DNA from: an uncultured Alphaproteobacteria bacterium
Lineage (GTDB): Bacteria > Pseudomonadota > Alphaproteobacteria > Rhodobacterales > Rhodobacteraceae
NCBI GenBank assembly: GCA_902524845.1
Contig: CABZEW010000006.1
Coordinates: forward strand, 20,001 to 64,718
Length of the DNA: 44,718 nt
Direction of reading: 5' to 3'
In this document: positions 33,955 to 41,339 of the stretch, in pieces
How positions within the stretch are numbered: position 1 is the stretch's first letter
Layout of the letters: the number at the start of each line of letters is the position of its first letter
Position numbers and translations under genes: made by a program
Notes under the pieces: generated by a model
Told to the model about the DNA's origin: nothing
The model's database searches: none
What the model saw: the letters and a program-made list of their open reading frames with translations, nothing else

Positions 33955-34776
33955 ATGAATTTTATAGCAGCACCAATGCCGGCTAATGAGGTTAGAAGGC
34001 AAGAAGCAGTTGAGCGATTAAAAATAAAAGGTACCGACCAACATGACGTTATGGTTGTGTATAGTGAAATGGCCCAAGAATTAACTGGATTTGCAGCTGT
34101 TGCCGCGACTCTATTTGATGCGGATAGCCAGTATTCACTTGCTTCGTGTAATTTCCCTGGCAATAGCGGTGATAAATTAATGGATAGAGCAGAGAGCATA
34201 TGTTCTTATACTATTCTAAGTAATGAGCCCACCTTAATTCCTGACACTGTGTCTGATCAAAGAACAGCTGGTCATCCCGCTGTTACGTCTGGGATGTGTA
34301 AATCATATGCGGGCTTTCCGATCATAAATAAAGACAATTATGCTTTAGGTAGTTTTTGTCTAGTTCACCCCGAGAAGAAGGCGTTAACCGAGCAGCAAAT
34401 TATTTTAATACAAAAACTTGTTGCCCGCCTTGCTCATCAATTAGATACACAAAGTGAACAGAGAGAAATAACTTCAACTAAAATGCAAAATGCAATTAAT
34501 GAATTTTCAGAAGTTGCCCCAAATGCATCTTTAGATGATTTTAAATATTTTATGAGTTTATGCAGTGATAAAAAAGTATCAGAACCGTTATTAAAAAACC
34601 TAATCGACTTAGGCTTATGTGTTCCTGAAGATGATAAAACATCATTAACCCAGGAAGGGAGAAAGCTACAACAAAAAATGGGGTTACAAACACAAATTCT
34701 ACAAAAAATGAAAATTGAGGGAGATGCGGCTAACAATATGTTCAACGATATGTTGTCACAGTTGGGAGAGATATAA
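33955..34776 (+). CDS. GAF-domain protein
   Basis: 273 residues. A GAF sensor domain spans ~20-165: VVYSEMAQELTGFAAVAATL, then SICSYTILSNEPTLIPDTVS and CKSYAGFPIINKDNYALGSF. A C-terminal helical part (~180-273) ends in KMGLQTQILQKMKIEGD. There is no kinase, GGDEF or output domain, so it is probably a stand-alone ligand or redox sensor. AGGAG precedes the ATG at a normal distance. Its stop overlaps the next start (TAATG), so the two proteins are coupled and may interact. Confidence 0.82.
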   Translation: MNFIAAPMPANEVRRQEAVERLKIKGTDQHDVMVVYSEMAQELTGFAAVAATLFDADSQYSLASCNFPGNSGDKLMDRAESICSYTILSNEPTLIPDTVSDQRTAGHPAVTSGMCKSYAGFPIINKDNYALGSFCLVHPEKKALTEQQIILIQKLVARLAHQLDTQSEQREITSTKMQNAINEFSEVAPNASLDDFKYFMSLCSDKKVSEPLLKNLIDLGLCVPEDDKTSLTQEGRKLQQKMGLQTQILQKMKIEGDAANNMFNDMLSQLGEI

Positions 34777-35117
34777 TGTATGCAAAAGTTTACCAATATA
34801 AATTCCCTGGCATAAGTGAAGCTAAAGTAGCCGCCGCTTATTGTTCAGACAAATTGGGGCAGAAAATTGATGAGCACAATTTTCATGGCCTAGGTATATT
34901 AATAAGTCAAGAAGGAGACTTAACTATATTAATAAAGTTTGATGATGTGGTAAAATTGAAATCATTTGATAAGGCAGCAGATCAATTTGTTCATGATCTT
35001 AAAACTTCTTTTGTCTTTAAAGAAAATAAATATGCAGGGATATATGTATATAACTATGAAAAAGAAGCTACAATAAACGAGATTAAGCTCACTGGCCCCG
35101 CGAAAGTATCAAATTAG
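34776..35117 (+). CDS. Small protein coupled to the GAF gene, unknown function
   Basis: 113 residues: MYAKVYQYKFPGISEAKVAA at the start, LGILISQEGDLTILIKFDDV in the middle, YAGIYVYNYEKE near the end. The strand-helix pattern suggests a ferredoxin-like alpha-beta fold similar to ABM or GYD proteins, but I cannot assign it. Translational overlap with the GAF gene implies a joint function. Confidence 0.65.
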   Translation: MYAKVYQYKFPGISEAKVAAAYCSDKLGQKIDEHNFHGLGILISQEGDLTILIKFDDVVKLKSFDKAADQFVHDLKTSFVFKENKYAGIYVYNYEKEATINEIKLTGPAKVSN

Positions 35118-35182
35118 CATTTACAATTTAAAACTTTAAAAGAGTTTTAAGTAGAAGGGTAAGGGATTTGCAAGGTTATTTA

Positions 35183-35219
35183 GGCATACAGAGAAATAGG
35201 GAAGAGGGCCAGCCTGCCA
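35183..35219 (+). repeat. Composite repeat unit i (right half)
   Basis: GGCATAC followed at exact spacing by AATAGGGAAGAGGGCCAGCC ending TGCCA, matching the box end and core of unit g. The left arm is not clear. The sequence after it, CTACAAAGTACTAC, parallels CACAAAGTATAAC after unit g. Confidence 0.6.
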
Positions 35220-35290
35220 TCTACAAAGTACTACAAAAAATGACTTTAATGTGTAGTGTACAGTTACAACAAACTTCTTTTTTTTGAAAA

Positions 35291-35707
35291 TTGGCTAAAG
35301 AATATAAATATAAGGTAGATAAATCATTTATTGATTTTAATGGCCACCTAGCGGAATTTGGTTATTACTATTACGGTGTAGATGGGTTAAGAAAGCTTTG
35401 TGAAGATAAAGGCTGTACTCCGAAGCTTTACGAAGAATTGAAAATTGGTCCTATTACGTTCCAAACTACCATATCCTTTGCAAAGGAAGTTCGAGAGAAT
35501 TCAATAATTATCGTAAATCCAAGAATTACTTGGATATCAGAGGATTGCAAAAAGTGGTCTAGCCAATCTAATATTCTGAGTGCGACACTTGGGCTTTGCG
35601 CTACAATTGTAAGTAAGGGCGCTTTCATGGACCACACAAGCAGGAAGGTAAGACCACCTCCAGAAGAATTAGAAGAAAAATGGAGACTATTATTAGAAAT
35701 TGACTAA
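35291..35707 (+). CDS. Hotdog-fold thioesterase-like protein (copy 2)
   Basis: 138 residues with FIDFNGHLAEFGYYYYGVDG near the N-terminus, clearly homologous to the copy at 29724 but diverged elsewhere, with an extra segment SSQSNILSATLGLCATIVSK. The start is TTG at 35291 (MAKEYKYKV) with no evident Shine-Dalgarno. It has no methyltransferase partner here, unlike copy 1. Confidence 0.72.
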   Translation: MAKEYKYKVDKSFIDFNGHLAEFGYYYYGVDGLRKLCEDKGCTPKLYEELKIGPITFQTTISFAKEVRENSIIIVNPRITWISEDCKKWSSQSNILSATLGLCATIVSKGAFMDHTSRKVRPPPEELEEKWRLLLEID

Positions 35708-35944
35708 GAAATGGTTGGTTTTTTCTTTTAAATCGCACAGAAAAAAATAAAGATAGCAAAGCTGCATTTATTACAAATATGTTTGCTCCTGGACCTATTT
35801 TGAAAATAAAAAACCGTTTGAGATAAAAATTATGCTTGAATAGTGACCGTTAAACATTAACTCGAAAGGTCACAGGTGCTCTAAACGGGAGCGTTGGCGT
35901 AATCGTTTTTGACAGTAAATTTGTGAAAGAAAAGGATGAATCAG
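35708..35944. other. Intergenic region before the amidohydrolase
   Basis: About 237 bases. It is AT-rich, then richer in G+C from 35862 (GGTCACAGGTGCTC, AACGGGAGCGTTGGCG). I see no gene and no clear copy of the composite repeat. AAAGGA at 35931-35936 is the ribosome-binding site of the next gene. Confidence 0.45.
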
Positions 35945-37114
35945 ATGAATATTTTGCCAGAAATTAGTGTAAACTCTAAATCCCTAGAAGAGATATATAA
36001 AGATCTTCATTCCCACCCAGAGCTCGGTTTCGAAGAAGAGCGGACATCAAAAATTGTGCAAGAGAGATTAAAGGAATACGGCGTAGATGAAATACATTCG
36101 GAGATTGGGAAAACCGGTGTAGTAGGTATAATTAGAGGTAAAGATGTTGGAGGGAATAGGAGAATTGGCTTAAGGGCTGATATGGATGCTCTTCCAATTC
36201 AAGAGGATACTGGTCTTGCCTATTCATCAAAGGTTGATGGAAAAATGCATGCATGCGGCCACGATGCACACACAACCATGCTTCTAGGCGCGGCAAAGTA
36301 CCTGGCTAAAACCAGAAATTTTAGTGGGACAGCGGTTTTAATATTCCAACCTGCAGAGGAAGGTCAGGGTGGTGCAACTAAAATGCTTAACGATGGATTG
36401 TTCCAAAAATTCCCTTGCGATGAGATTTATGGTATACACAACGACCCCAACGGAAAAAATGGCGAGATAGGCATTTGTAAGGGAAAAGCTATGGCGGGCG
36501 CGGCCATATTTGATATTAATATTGATGGGATAGGTAGTCATGCGGCAATGCCTCATCAATCAAAAGATCCGATCATTATTGCGCATGAGCTCATTACCCA
36601 GCTTCAAAGTATTTTAAGTCGAAATGTGCCGCCTTTAGAAACCTTAGTTCTATCAATAACAAAAATCCATGCGGGATCTGCATTTAACGTCATACCCAGT
36701 AATTGTGCTATTGCTGGGACCGTTAGATATTTCTCGAACGAAGTTTACGAAATGGTTGAACAGCGTTTCAAAAATATATGTAAGGGATTAGAGTTAAGTA
36801 ATTGTGTAAAAATCCAGTTGAATATTAAAAAGCTTTTCGATGTTTTATTAAACGATGATGAAATATCAGATCATTACATGGATGCTGCAGAAAAAATTGT
36901 TGGTGAAAAAAACATTAATAGAAATCAGCTACCTTCTACCGGCTCCGAAGATTTCGCTGATATGCTACAACATGTGAAGGGTGCATATTGTTTTATTAGC
37001 CATTCTGGGAAAGCTCCTCTTCATAGTCCTCACTTTACTCTCGATATGGACATACTTCCAATTGGGGCCTCAGTATTAGCAAAAGTGGTTGAAGACAGGT
37101 TAATCAAAAGCTAA
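35945..37114 (+). CDS. M20-family amidohydrolase (hippurate hydrolase-like)
   Basis: About 389 residues. Dinuclear-zinc peptidase that cleaves N-acyl amino acids or amides. Motifs in order: LHSHPELGFEEERTS, GLRADMDALPIQEDTG, HACGHDAHTTMLLGAAKYLA (zinc site), FQPAEEGQGGATKML (catalytic Glu pair), GSHAAMPHQSKDP, and LPSTGSEDFADM. I prefer ATG 35945 over 35936 because the AAAGGA box would overlap the earlier start and is eight bases from this one. Substrate unknown. Confidence 0.9.
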   Translation: MNILPEISVNSKSLEEIYKDLHSHPELGFEEERTSKIVQERLKEYGVDEIHSEIGKTGVVGIIRGKDVGGNRRIGLRADMDALPIQEDTGLAYSSKVDGKMHACGHDAHTTMLLGAAKYLAKTRNFSGTAVLIFQPAEEGQGGATKMLNDGLFQKFPCDEIYGIHNDPNGKNGEIGICKGKAMAGAAIFDINIDGIGSHAAMPHQSKDPIIIAHELITQLQSILSRNVPPLETLVLSITKIHAGSAFNVIPSNCAIAGTVRYFSNEVYEMVEQRFKNICKGLELSNCVKIQLNIKKLFDVLLNDDEISDHYMDAAEKIVGEKNINRNQLPSTGSEDFADMLQHVKGAYCFISHSGKAPLHSPHFTLDMDILPIGASVLAKVVEDRLIKS

Positions 37115-37155
37115 ATAACAAAAAATAGGCTCGAAGCAGAATATTGTATAAGGCG

Positions 37156-37213
37156 ACTCTGTCGAAAATTCCTTAAAAATATTGATCTATCCACAATTCG
37201 TATCATACTTAAC
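37156..37213 (+). repeat. Upstream repeat k
   Basis: A segment ending TATTGATCTATCCACAA and TCGTATCATACTTA (37179-37212), very similar to 39657-39694 (about 85% over the last 37 bases by eye). A weaker match precedes it (GGCGACTCTGTCGA). It lies just upstream of the kinase start, as its partner lies upstream of the second GFA copy. Confidence 0.65.
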
Positions 37214-37250
37214 GTGCAGAAGTTTGAAGCAGTTCAATGGGCTAGATAAA

Positions 37251-38567
37251 ATGTCAGAATTTATAAAATTGAAACTTGAAAATGCGTCATTGGGTGAGAT
37301 TGCAGAGTTGGCACTAAAGGCAATTGATCCAAATCCTCCAGCAAAAAAAACCATAGATGTTAAAGATGTTTCTGGTAATAGTGGTGCTAAAACGTATATC
37401 TGTTCCATTGACGACGTTCCAAAATGCATCGTCAAAGTGAGTAGTTCCAAAAGCATAATGAGTTCCCATCCAATAACGCAAAAGAGAGTATCAATCGCTA
37501 CTGAAGTTCTGCGATCTAAAAATATTGCTCCTCCAATTATCTCAAAAGGAATTGATTTTCATATTGAGCGTTCAGCTGGCGTTTCTGTAATGCAGGATTT
37601 CTTTCATTTTAACGACGAATTAGCACCACCTCATAAGGTAGCTCAAGTTTTAGCAAAATTGCACTCAACACCAACTAAATGGTATGATCAGTTAAGAGCT
37701 GAATTTTTAAATGGAGATAAGTTTTTGTCTTCAGCTTTACATCGAGTACCACTTCATGCTCCCTTTTGGTGCCTGCCTTGGTCAGGAATCGATACAAAAA
37801 TGCCAGTCCTTGGAGTAGGTAATCCAGATCCCGCAATTGCAAAAAAGGTTTTTGACCTTGGTATACAAACTGGAGTTTATGAAAAAGTCATGCGGTGTGA
37901 GGCATTTTACCCTACCTCGGAAGCAGCTAAACGGCAGGTAGTAGTTCACAATGATTTTAAGCCAGATAACTTATTATATGATCCTGACACCAATAAGCTC
38001 ACGGTGATAGACTATGATCTGGTACAAGTTGGAGCTGCCGTGATGGATTTCGGATTACCATACATGATGTGGCTAGGATCGAGGTTTACTGATTTCACAT
38101 ATAGAAGAGATTTTATAAAGTCATATCTTAATTATTCAGACCTTCCAACAGACGAAAAAAGTGTACGAGATATGATGGTTGATTGTGAAATAAATACTAT
38201 AGTGGCATTTCCTGGTCTATTAGCAAATATTTATGATGCAGAAATCCCGCTGCTTCGAGGAGTTGATCACCCAACAGCTAGATCAGGATATATAGCTCAA
38301 TCTGCTGCTGCATCTCCAACAGGATTGGAAATAGTTGACTTATTGGCCGAAGCTGTTTCAAAAGTTAAATCGAATGCTGATTTAATCACTTCGAGCCTTG
38401 AAGAAGGGCTTGTGGTAACGATTTTCAAGAATAAGGGCTTGGGATCAGATTTACTTTATTCTTGGCTTAAAGAAATGCAAAAAAATAATATGCTCCGTCT
38501 TTTTGGAATCGCCGAGACCGATGAGGCTGAGCTATTTGTTTCGAAACACGCTAAAAAGAAAAACTAG
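37251..38567 (+). CDS. Aminoglycoside-phosphotransferase-like small-molecule kinase
   Basis: 438 residues with a protein-kinase-like fold of the APH/choline kinase group. The catalytic loop is VVHNDFKPDNLLYD (HxDxxxxN) and the metal Asp is in VIDYDLVQVG. The Lys in CIVKVSSS is the likely ATP contact. A C-terminal extension (~350-438) is of unknown role. The open frame extends to a TTG at 37182, but that part is repeat k sequence; MSEFIKLKL at 37251 is the better start. Substrate unknown. Confidence 0.8.
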   Translation: MSEFIKLKLENASLGEIAELALKAIDPNPPAKKTIDVKDVSGNSGAKTYICSIDDVPKCIVKVSSSKSIMSSHPITQKRVSIATEVLRSKNIAPPIISKGIDFHIERSAGVSVMQDFFHFNDELAPPHKVAQVLAKLHSTPTKWYDQLRAEFLNGDKFLSSALHRVPLHAPFWCLPWSGIDTKMPVLGVGNPDPAIAKKVFDLGIQTGVYEKVMRCEAFYPTSEAAKRQVVVHNDFKPDNLLYDPDTNKLTVIDYDLVQVGAAVMDFGLPYMMWLGSRFTDFTYRRDFIKSYLNYSDLPTDEKSVRDMMVDCEINTIVAFPGLLANIYDAEIPLLRGVDHPTARSGYIAQSAAASPTGLEIVDLLAEAVSKVKSNADLITSSLEEGLVVTIFKNKGLGSDLLYSWLKEMQKNNMLRLFGIAETDEAELFVSKHAKKKN

Positions 38568-38622
38568 ACGAATATCTCTTTTTATATATGAAGCTGGAAT
38601 ATGACATCACAATTCAACTGGA

Positions 38623-39471
38623 TTATTTAGTCGCAGTTATATAATTAAGACATGCTTTATAGCTAATTTCTTTGCCCATTTTTCTTTTTTCACAAAGTTG
38701 AATGATTTCGCTTTTTATCATTGACATTTTTTCATTTGATAAATTTACTTCAGATAAGATCCTCGCTCTTGGCCCAATCCCCATGAGAAGTTCTGCATCT
38801 TTCTCAACACTATCTTTTGTTGAAATGGATGTATAAACCTTATCTATATTTATATTTTTAAATCCAGCAGATTTTAATACTTCCTTAACATATTCACGGT
38901 CACTGAACGCAAAGGGGCCTGGATCTTTTGTGACCTCTGGAAGCACTTTTTGGGTGTATTTAGTAATGATATCCATGCCTTCAGTTATAAAGTCATTCTC
39001 CATCAAATTTGTCCAACATACAAAATTAAGAGATCCATTTGTCCGCATTGAACCTAGAATATTTTTAAAAGCCTCAGAAGGATCTTTAAAGAACATCACA
39101 CCGAATCGAGATATAACTTTATCAAAGTAATTTTGATCAAAAGAATAATTTTGCGCATCACAATGAACAAATTTCATTCCTTCAATATTTGAGAACTTGC
39201 TTTTTGCATGATTTAGCAAGGTATGCGATATATCTGCTCCTACTACATAACCGCCATCAATTAATAATTTTGACACTCGAAAAGTTGTGTTACCTCCTCC
39301 ACAACCAATATCTAAAACTTTGTCTGACGCTTTTATCTTTGCTCTTGAAAAAAGTTCATTGGTCAATATGGATAATCGTTCATTTAATGCGTCCTCATTT
39401 TTGACCCACTTAGGTCCAGATTTTTCGTTCCAATATTCGGATTGTTCTATATTGATAATTTTTTGTTTCAT
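38623..39471 (-). CDS. Class I SAM-dependent methyltransferase (UbiE-like fold)
   Basis: 282 residues. SAM site VLDIGCGGGNTTFRVSKLL (~53-71), GADISHTLLNHAKSKF, HCDAQNYSF, and VISRFGVMFFKDP (motif IV region). Substrate unknown. The N-terminal EYWNEKSGPKWVKNEDALNE is often seen in this group. The C-terminal tail YKACLNYITATK is duplicated as a fragment at 27532. It is the only large minus-strand gene between 32946 and 40563. Confidence 0.85.
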   Translation of the reverse strand: MKQKIINIEQSEYWNEKSGPKWVKNEDALNERLSILTNELFSRAKIKASDKVLDIGCGGGNTTFRVSKLLIDGGYVVGADISHTLLNHAKSKFSNIEGMKFVHCDAQNYSFDQNYFDKVISRFGVMFFKDPSEAFKNILGSMRTNGSLNFVCWTNLMENDFITEGMDIITKYTQKVLPEVTKDPGPFAFSDREYVKEVLKSAGFKNINIDKVYTSISTKDSVEKDAELLMGIGPRARILSEVNLSNEKMSMIKSEIIQLCEKRKMGKEISYKACLNYITATK

Positions 39472-39722
39472 ATCGTTACCTTAGCTTTTGGATATCATAG
39501 CACATTTATCTCACGGTAAGATTACAATCGCTTCTTATGTACAAAAAAGCTAAGATCTTAGTTGTGCAACTAACTTAACTACTTGAAGGGGTTCGATGTA
39601 AGGTAAAAGGATCTCGCGACAATTATGTAAGAGCGCTAGTCGACCTCGGAAAACCTAAAACTATTGATCTATTCACAAATCGTCTCATACTTATATTACA
39701 ATTAATCATTTGGAGATATCTT
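39472..39722. other. Intergenic region with repeat l
   Basis: 251 bases. The left part (39490-39600) shows nothing recognisable. From about 39625 it holds GTAAGAGCGCTAGTCGACC and then the TATTGATCTATTCACAA segment at 39657-39694 matching repeat k. GGAG at 39712-39715 serves the following gene. Confidence 0.55.
39657..39694 (+). repeat. Upstream repeat l
   Basis: AACTATTGATCTATTCACAA followed by ATCGTCTCATACTTA. Partner of repeat k at 37179-37212. Both lie 28-40 bases before the start of a plus-strand gene, so they may mark the 5' junction of a cassette or share regulation. Confidence 0.65.
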
Positions 39723-40319
39723 ATAGGCAAAATTAAATGTTATTGTGGTAAATGCGAGATTACTATTTTTGCAACCAAGGCTCTCGGTTCCTTCCTTTGC
39801 GGGTGCCAAGATTGTCGCCAAGCGGTTAAATGGGCCGAATTTAAAGGAGGGCAAAAAGGTGAAGACTTACAGAAATCTATTTACGTTCCATCCGATATTT
39901 TTAAAGTGAAAGGTAAAGAAAGTATGAAACCCTTTTTACTTCGAGAGGGTGGGCAATCGATAAGGGTTTACTGCGTTACTTGCTATTCTTTATTGGGAGT
40001 TGATTTTCCAGCCTATAATGACCAAAGATTCATGTTTATTGAAGATCACTGCATGACAGACATTGATATGTCAATGGACCCGGCGATAGCGATAAATATG
40101 GTCGATTATCCAAAAGATAAGGAGCCAATTTTACCTGATGGTATAACAGTTGTGAATTCTATTCATGACCCTGACAGAGACTGGACCCAAATACCTGAAG
40201 TAAAGAAAATTAGAGAAACACCTCCTTCCAATAAGGGCATACGTTTTTCAGAGCTAATAAAAGAGCTGGGAAGCCCGACAATTCTTGGGTTTGAACCAGG
40301 TGGCTCGGTCAAGAAATAA
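39723..40319 (+). CDS. GFA-like zinc protein, copy 2, with ATA in place of the start codon
   Basis: Aligned codon by codon with copy 1 (30759), the reading frame is open from 39723 and gives the same 198 residues, including CYCGKC, CGCQDC and CVTC. The first codon is ATA where copy 1 has ATG, and GGAG sits seven bases before it. From the first ATG (39906) only 137 residues would be made and two of three zinc motifs lost. It may be translated weakly from ATA, from ATT at 39708, or be a recently silenced gene. Confidence 0.7.
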   Translation: MGKIKCYCGKCEITIFATKALGSFLCGCQDCRQAVKWAEFKGGQKGEDLQKSIYVPSDIFKVKGKESMKPFLLREGGQSIRVYCVTCYSLLGVDFPAYNDQRFMFIEDHCMTDIDMSMDPAIAINMVDYPKDKEPILPDGITVVNSIHDPDRDWTQIPEVKKIRETPPSNKGIRFSELIKELGSPTILGFEPGGSVKK

Positions 40320-40329
40320 GTAAGCTAAG

Positions 40330-40405
40330 TATTTGTTTATATAAGATTATCTGATAAACTCTTTGCAAAATAACGAAGGCTGAAAGAGAAGAGTCAAATA
40401 GGAAC
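40330..40405 (+). repeat. Composite repeat unit j (decayed, last copy)
   Basis: TATTTGTTTATA, then AAGATTATCTGATAAACTC, then AAAATAACGAAGGCTGA at nearly the standard spacing (one base short against unit g). The core is no longer clear (AGAGAAGAGTCAAATA). It starts 10 bases after the stop of GFA copy 2 and is the most distal recognisable copy from tRNA-Ser. Confidence 0.65.
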
Positions 40406-40563
40406 TGTTAGCTAAATCGAATTCCAATTTATACAATTATCATTCACTCTCCTTTTTGAAATTGACTTTGAGAGCTATGGGGTTCCAAGCACCATTCAAG
40501 AAAAGCCAAGATATTTATAAAAATTAGTAATTAGATTTTTCAAATGTAAGATGCTATTGAGCT

Positions 40564-41310
40564 TTATGAGGAAACGTATTTTCTCACGGTTTCAAAAGCA
40601 ATGGTCTGGATAAAATCTAAATCCTCTTTACTAATTTTTCCAAAATAATTGTATTGATTGCCTATTGGATTTCCAAAAATCGATGCATACACCGTACATG
40701 ACGCTAGGATGGACCCCAATAGGCTGGGATGTGTTCCATCAAAATATTTGTGAAGCTCAATATCGCTTTTCTCTTTATATGCCTCAGCAAAAGCAAGTCC
40801 TACAGGAATTACTAAAAGATCATGTTCATTAGCGGTTTCAGTATAAATTCTATTTAATCTTTCTGTCATGCCTTCGTTTGCCAACTCATGGGGTTTGACA
40901 TATGCAGGGGTCATATAAAGAACTGGTTCTCCACCTGTTTCGCGAATTCTTCTTACATAGTCAGATATAGTATTTTTAAACAAACTTTCTCTATTCCCAT
41001 CCCATCCAAGAGCACTTCCTTCTTGAAGTATAACAACATTAAAAGGCTCGTTTATATGAAGCTTTCCTGGGGTCAAATAACTTTCTAAAGAGTGCTCATG
41101 AAGGCCACCATTACTTATTGTAATTGACATAAAAGCATTTTTTTTTGAGTTAAAACCTTTATCTAATCTTGCCATTCTTTTAACGTGATTATGCACGCCA
41201 TCACCGTAGTAAAAATAACTATTTCCAATAAAGAGAAAATGAGTTGGATCTGATTTTTTAAGAGATTTTATTTTGGGCCTATAAACATATAAATCGTTTT
41301 TTGAATTCAT
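40564..41310 (-). CDS. SGNH/GDSL-type hydrolase-like protein
   Basis: 248 residues. Block I reads HFLFIGNSYFYYGDGV (nucleophile Ser in GNS), block II Gly in SNGGLHEHSLESYL, and block V is DGTHPSLLGS with Asp and His, the SGNH catalytic set. It probably cleaves an ester such as an acetyl group on a carbohydrate. There is no signal peptide, so it acts in the cytosol. It is 29 bp after the ABC ATPase gene and likely its last operon member, acting on an imported compound. Confidence 0.8.
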   Translation of the reverse strand: MNSKNDLYVYRPKIKSLKKSDPTHFLFIGNSYFYYGDGVHNHVKRMARLDKGFNSKKNAFMSITISNGGLHEHSLESYLTPGKLHINEPFNVVILQEGSALGWDGNRESLFKNTISDYVRRIRETGGEPVLYMTPAYVKPHELANEGMTERLNRIYTETANEHDLLVIPVGLAFAEAYKEKSDIELHKYFDGTHPSLLGSILASCTVYASIFGNPIGNQYNYFGKISKEDLDFIQTIAFETVRKYVSS

Positions 41311-41339
41311 AATTTAAACAACTTCTTTTATCTAATGGT

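Noticed and set aside
37182-37250. N-terminal extension of the APH-like kinase from TTG 37182
   Set aside because: The bases belong to repeat k, which also occurs before another gene in a different context.
22731-40405. Integron attC sites
   Set aside because: AACAAAGGC in the units recalls the start of attC sites, but no complementary GTTRRRY-type partner or extended bottom-strand palindrome lies at the other end, and the integrase lacks visible integron-type features.
22731-40405. CRISPR array
   Set aside because: Repeats are kilobases apart, separated by whole genes, and degenerate; there are no regular spacers and no cas genes.
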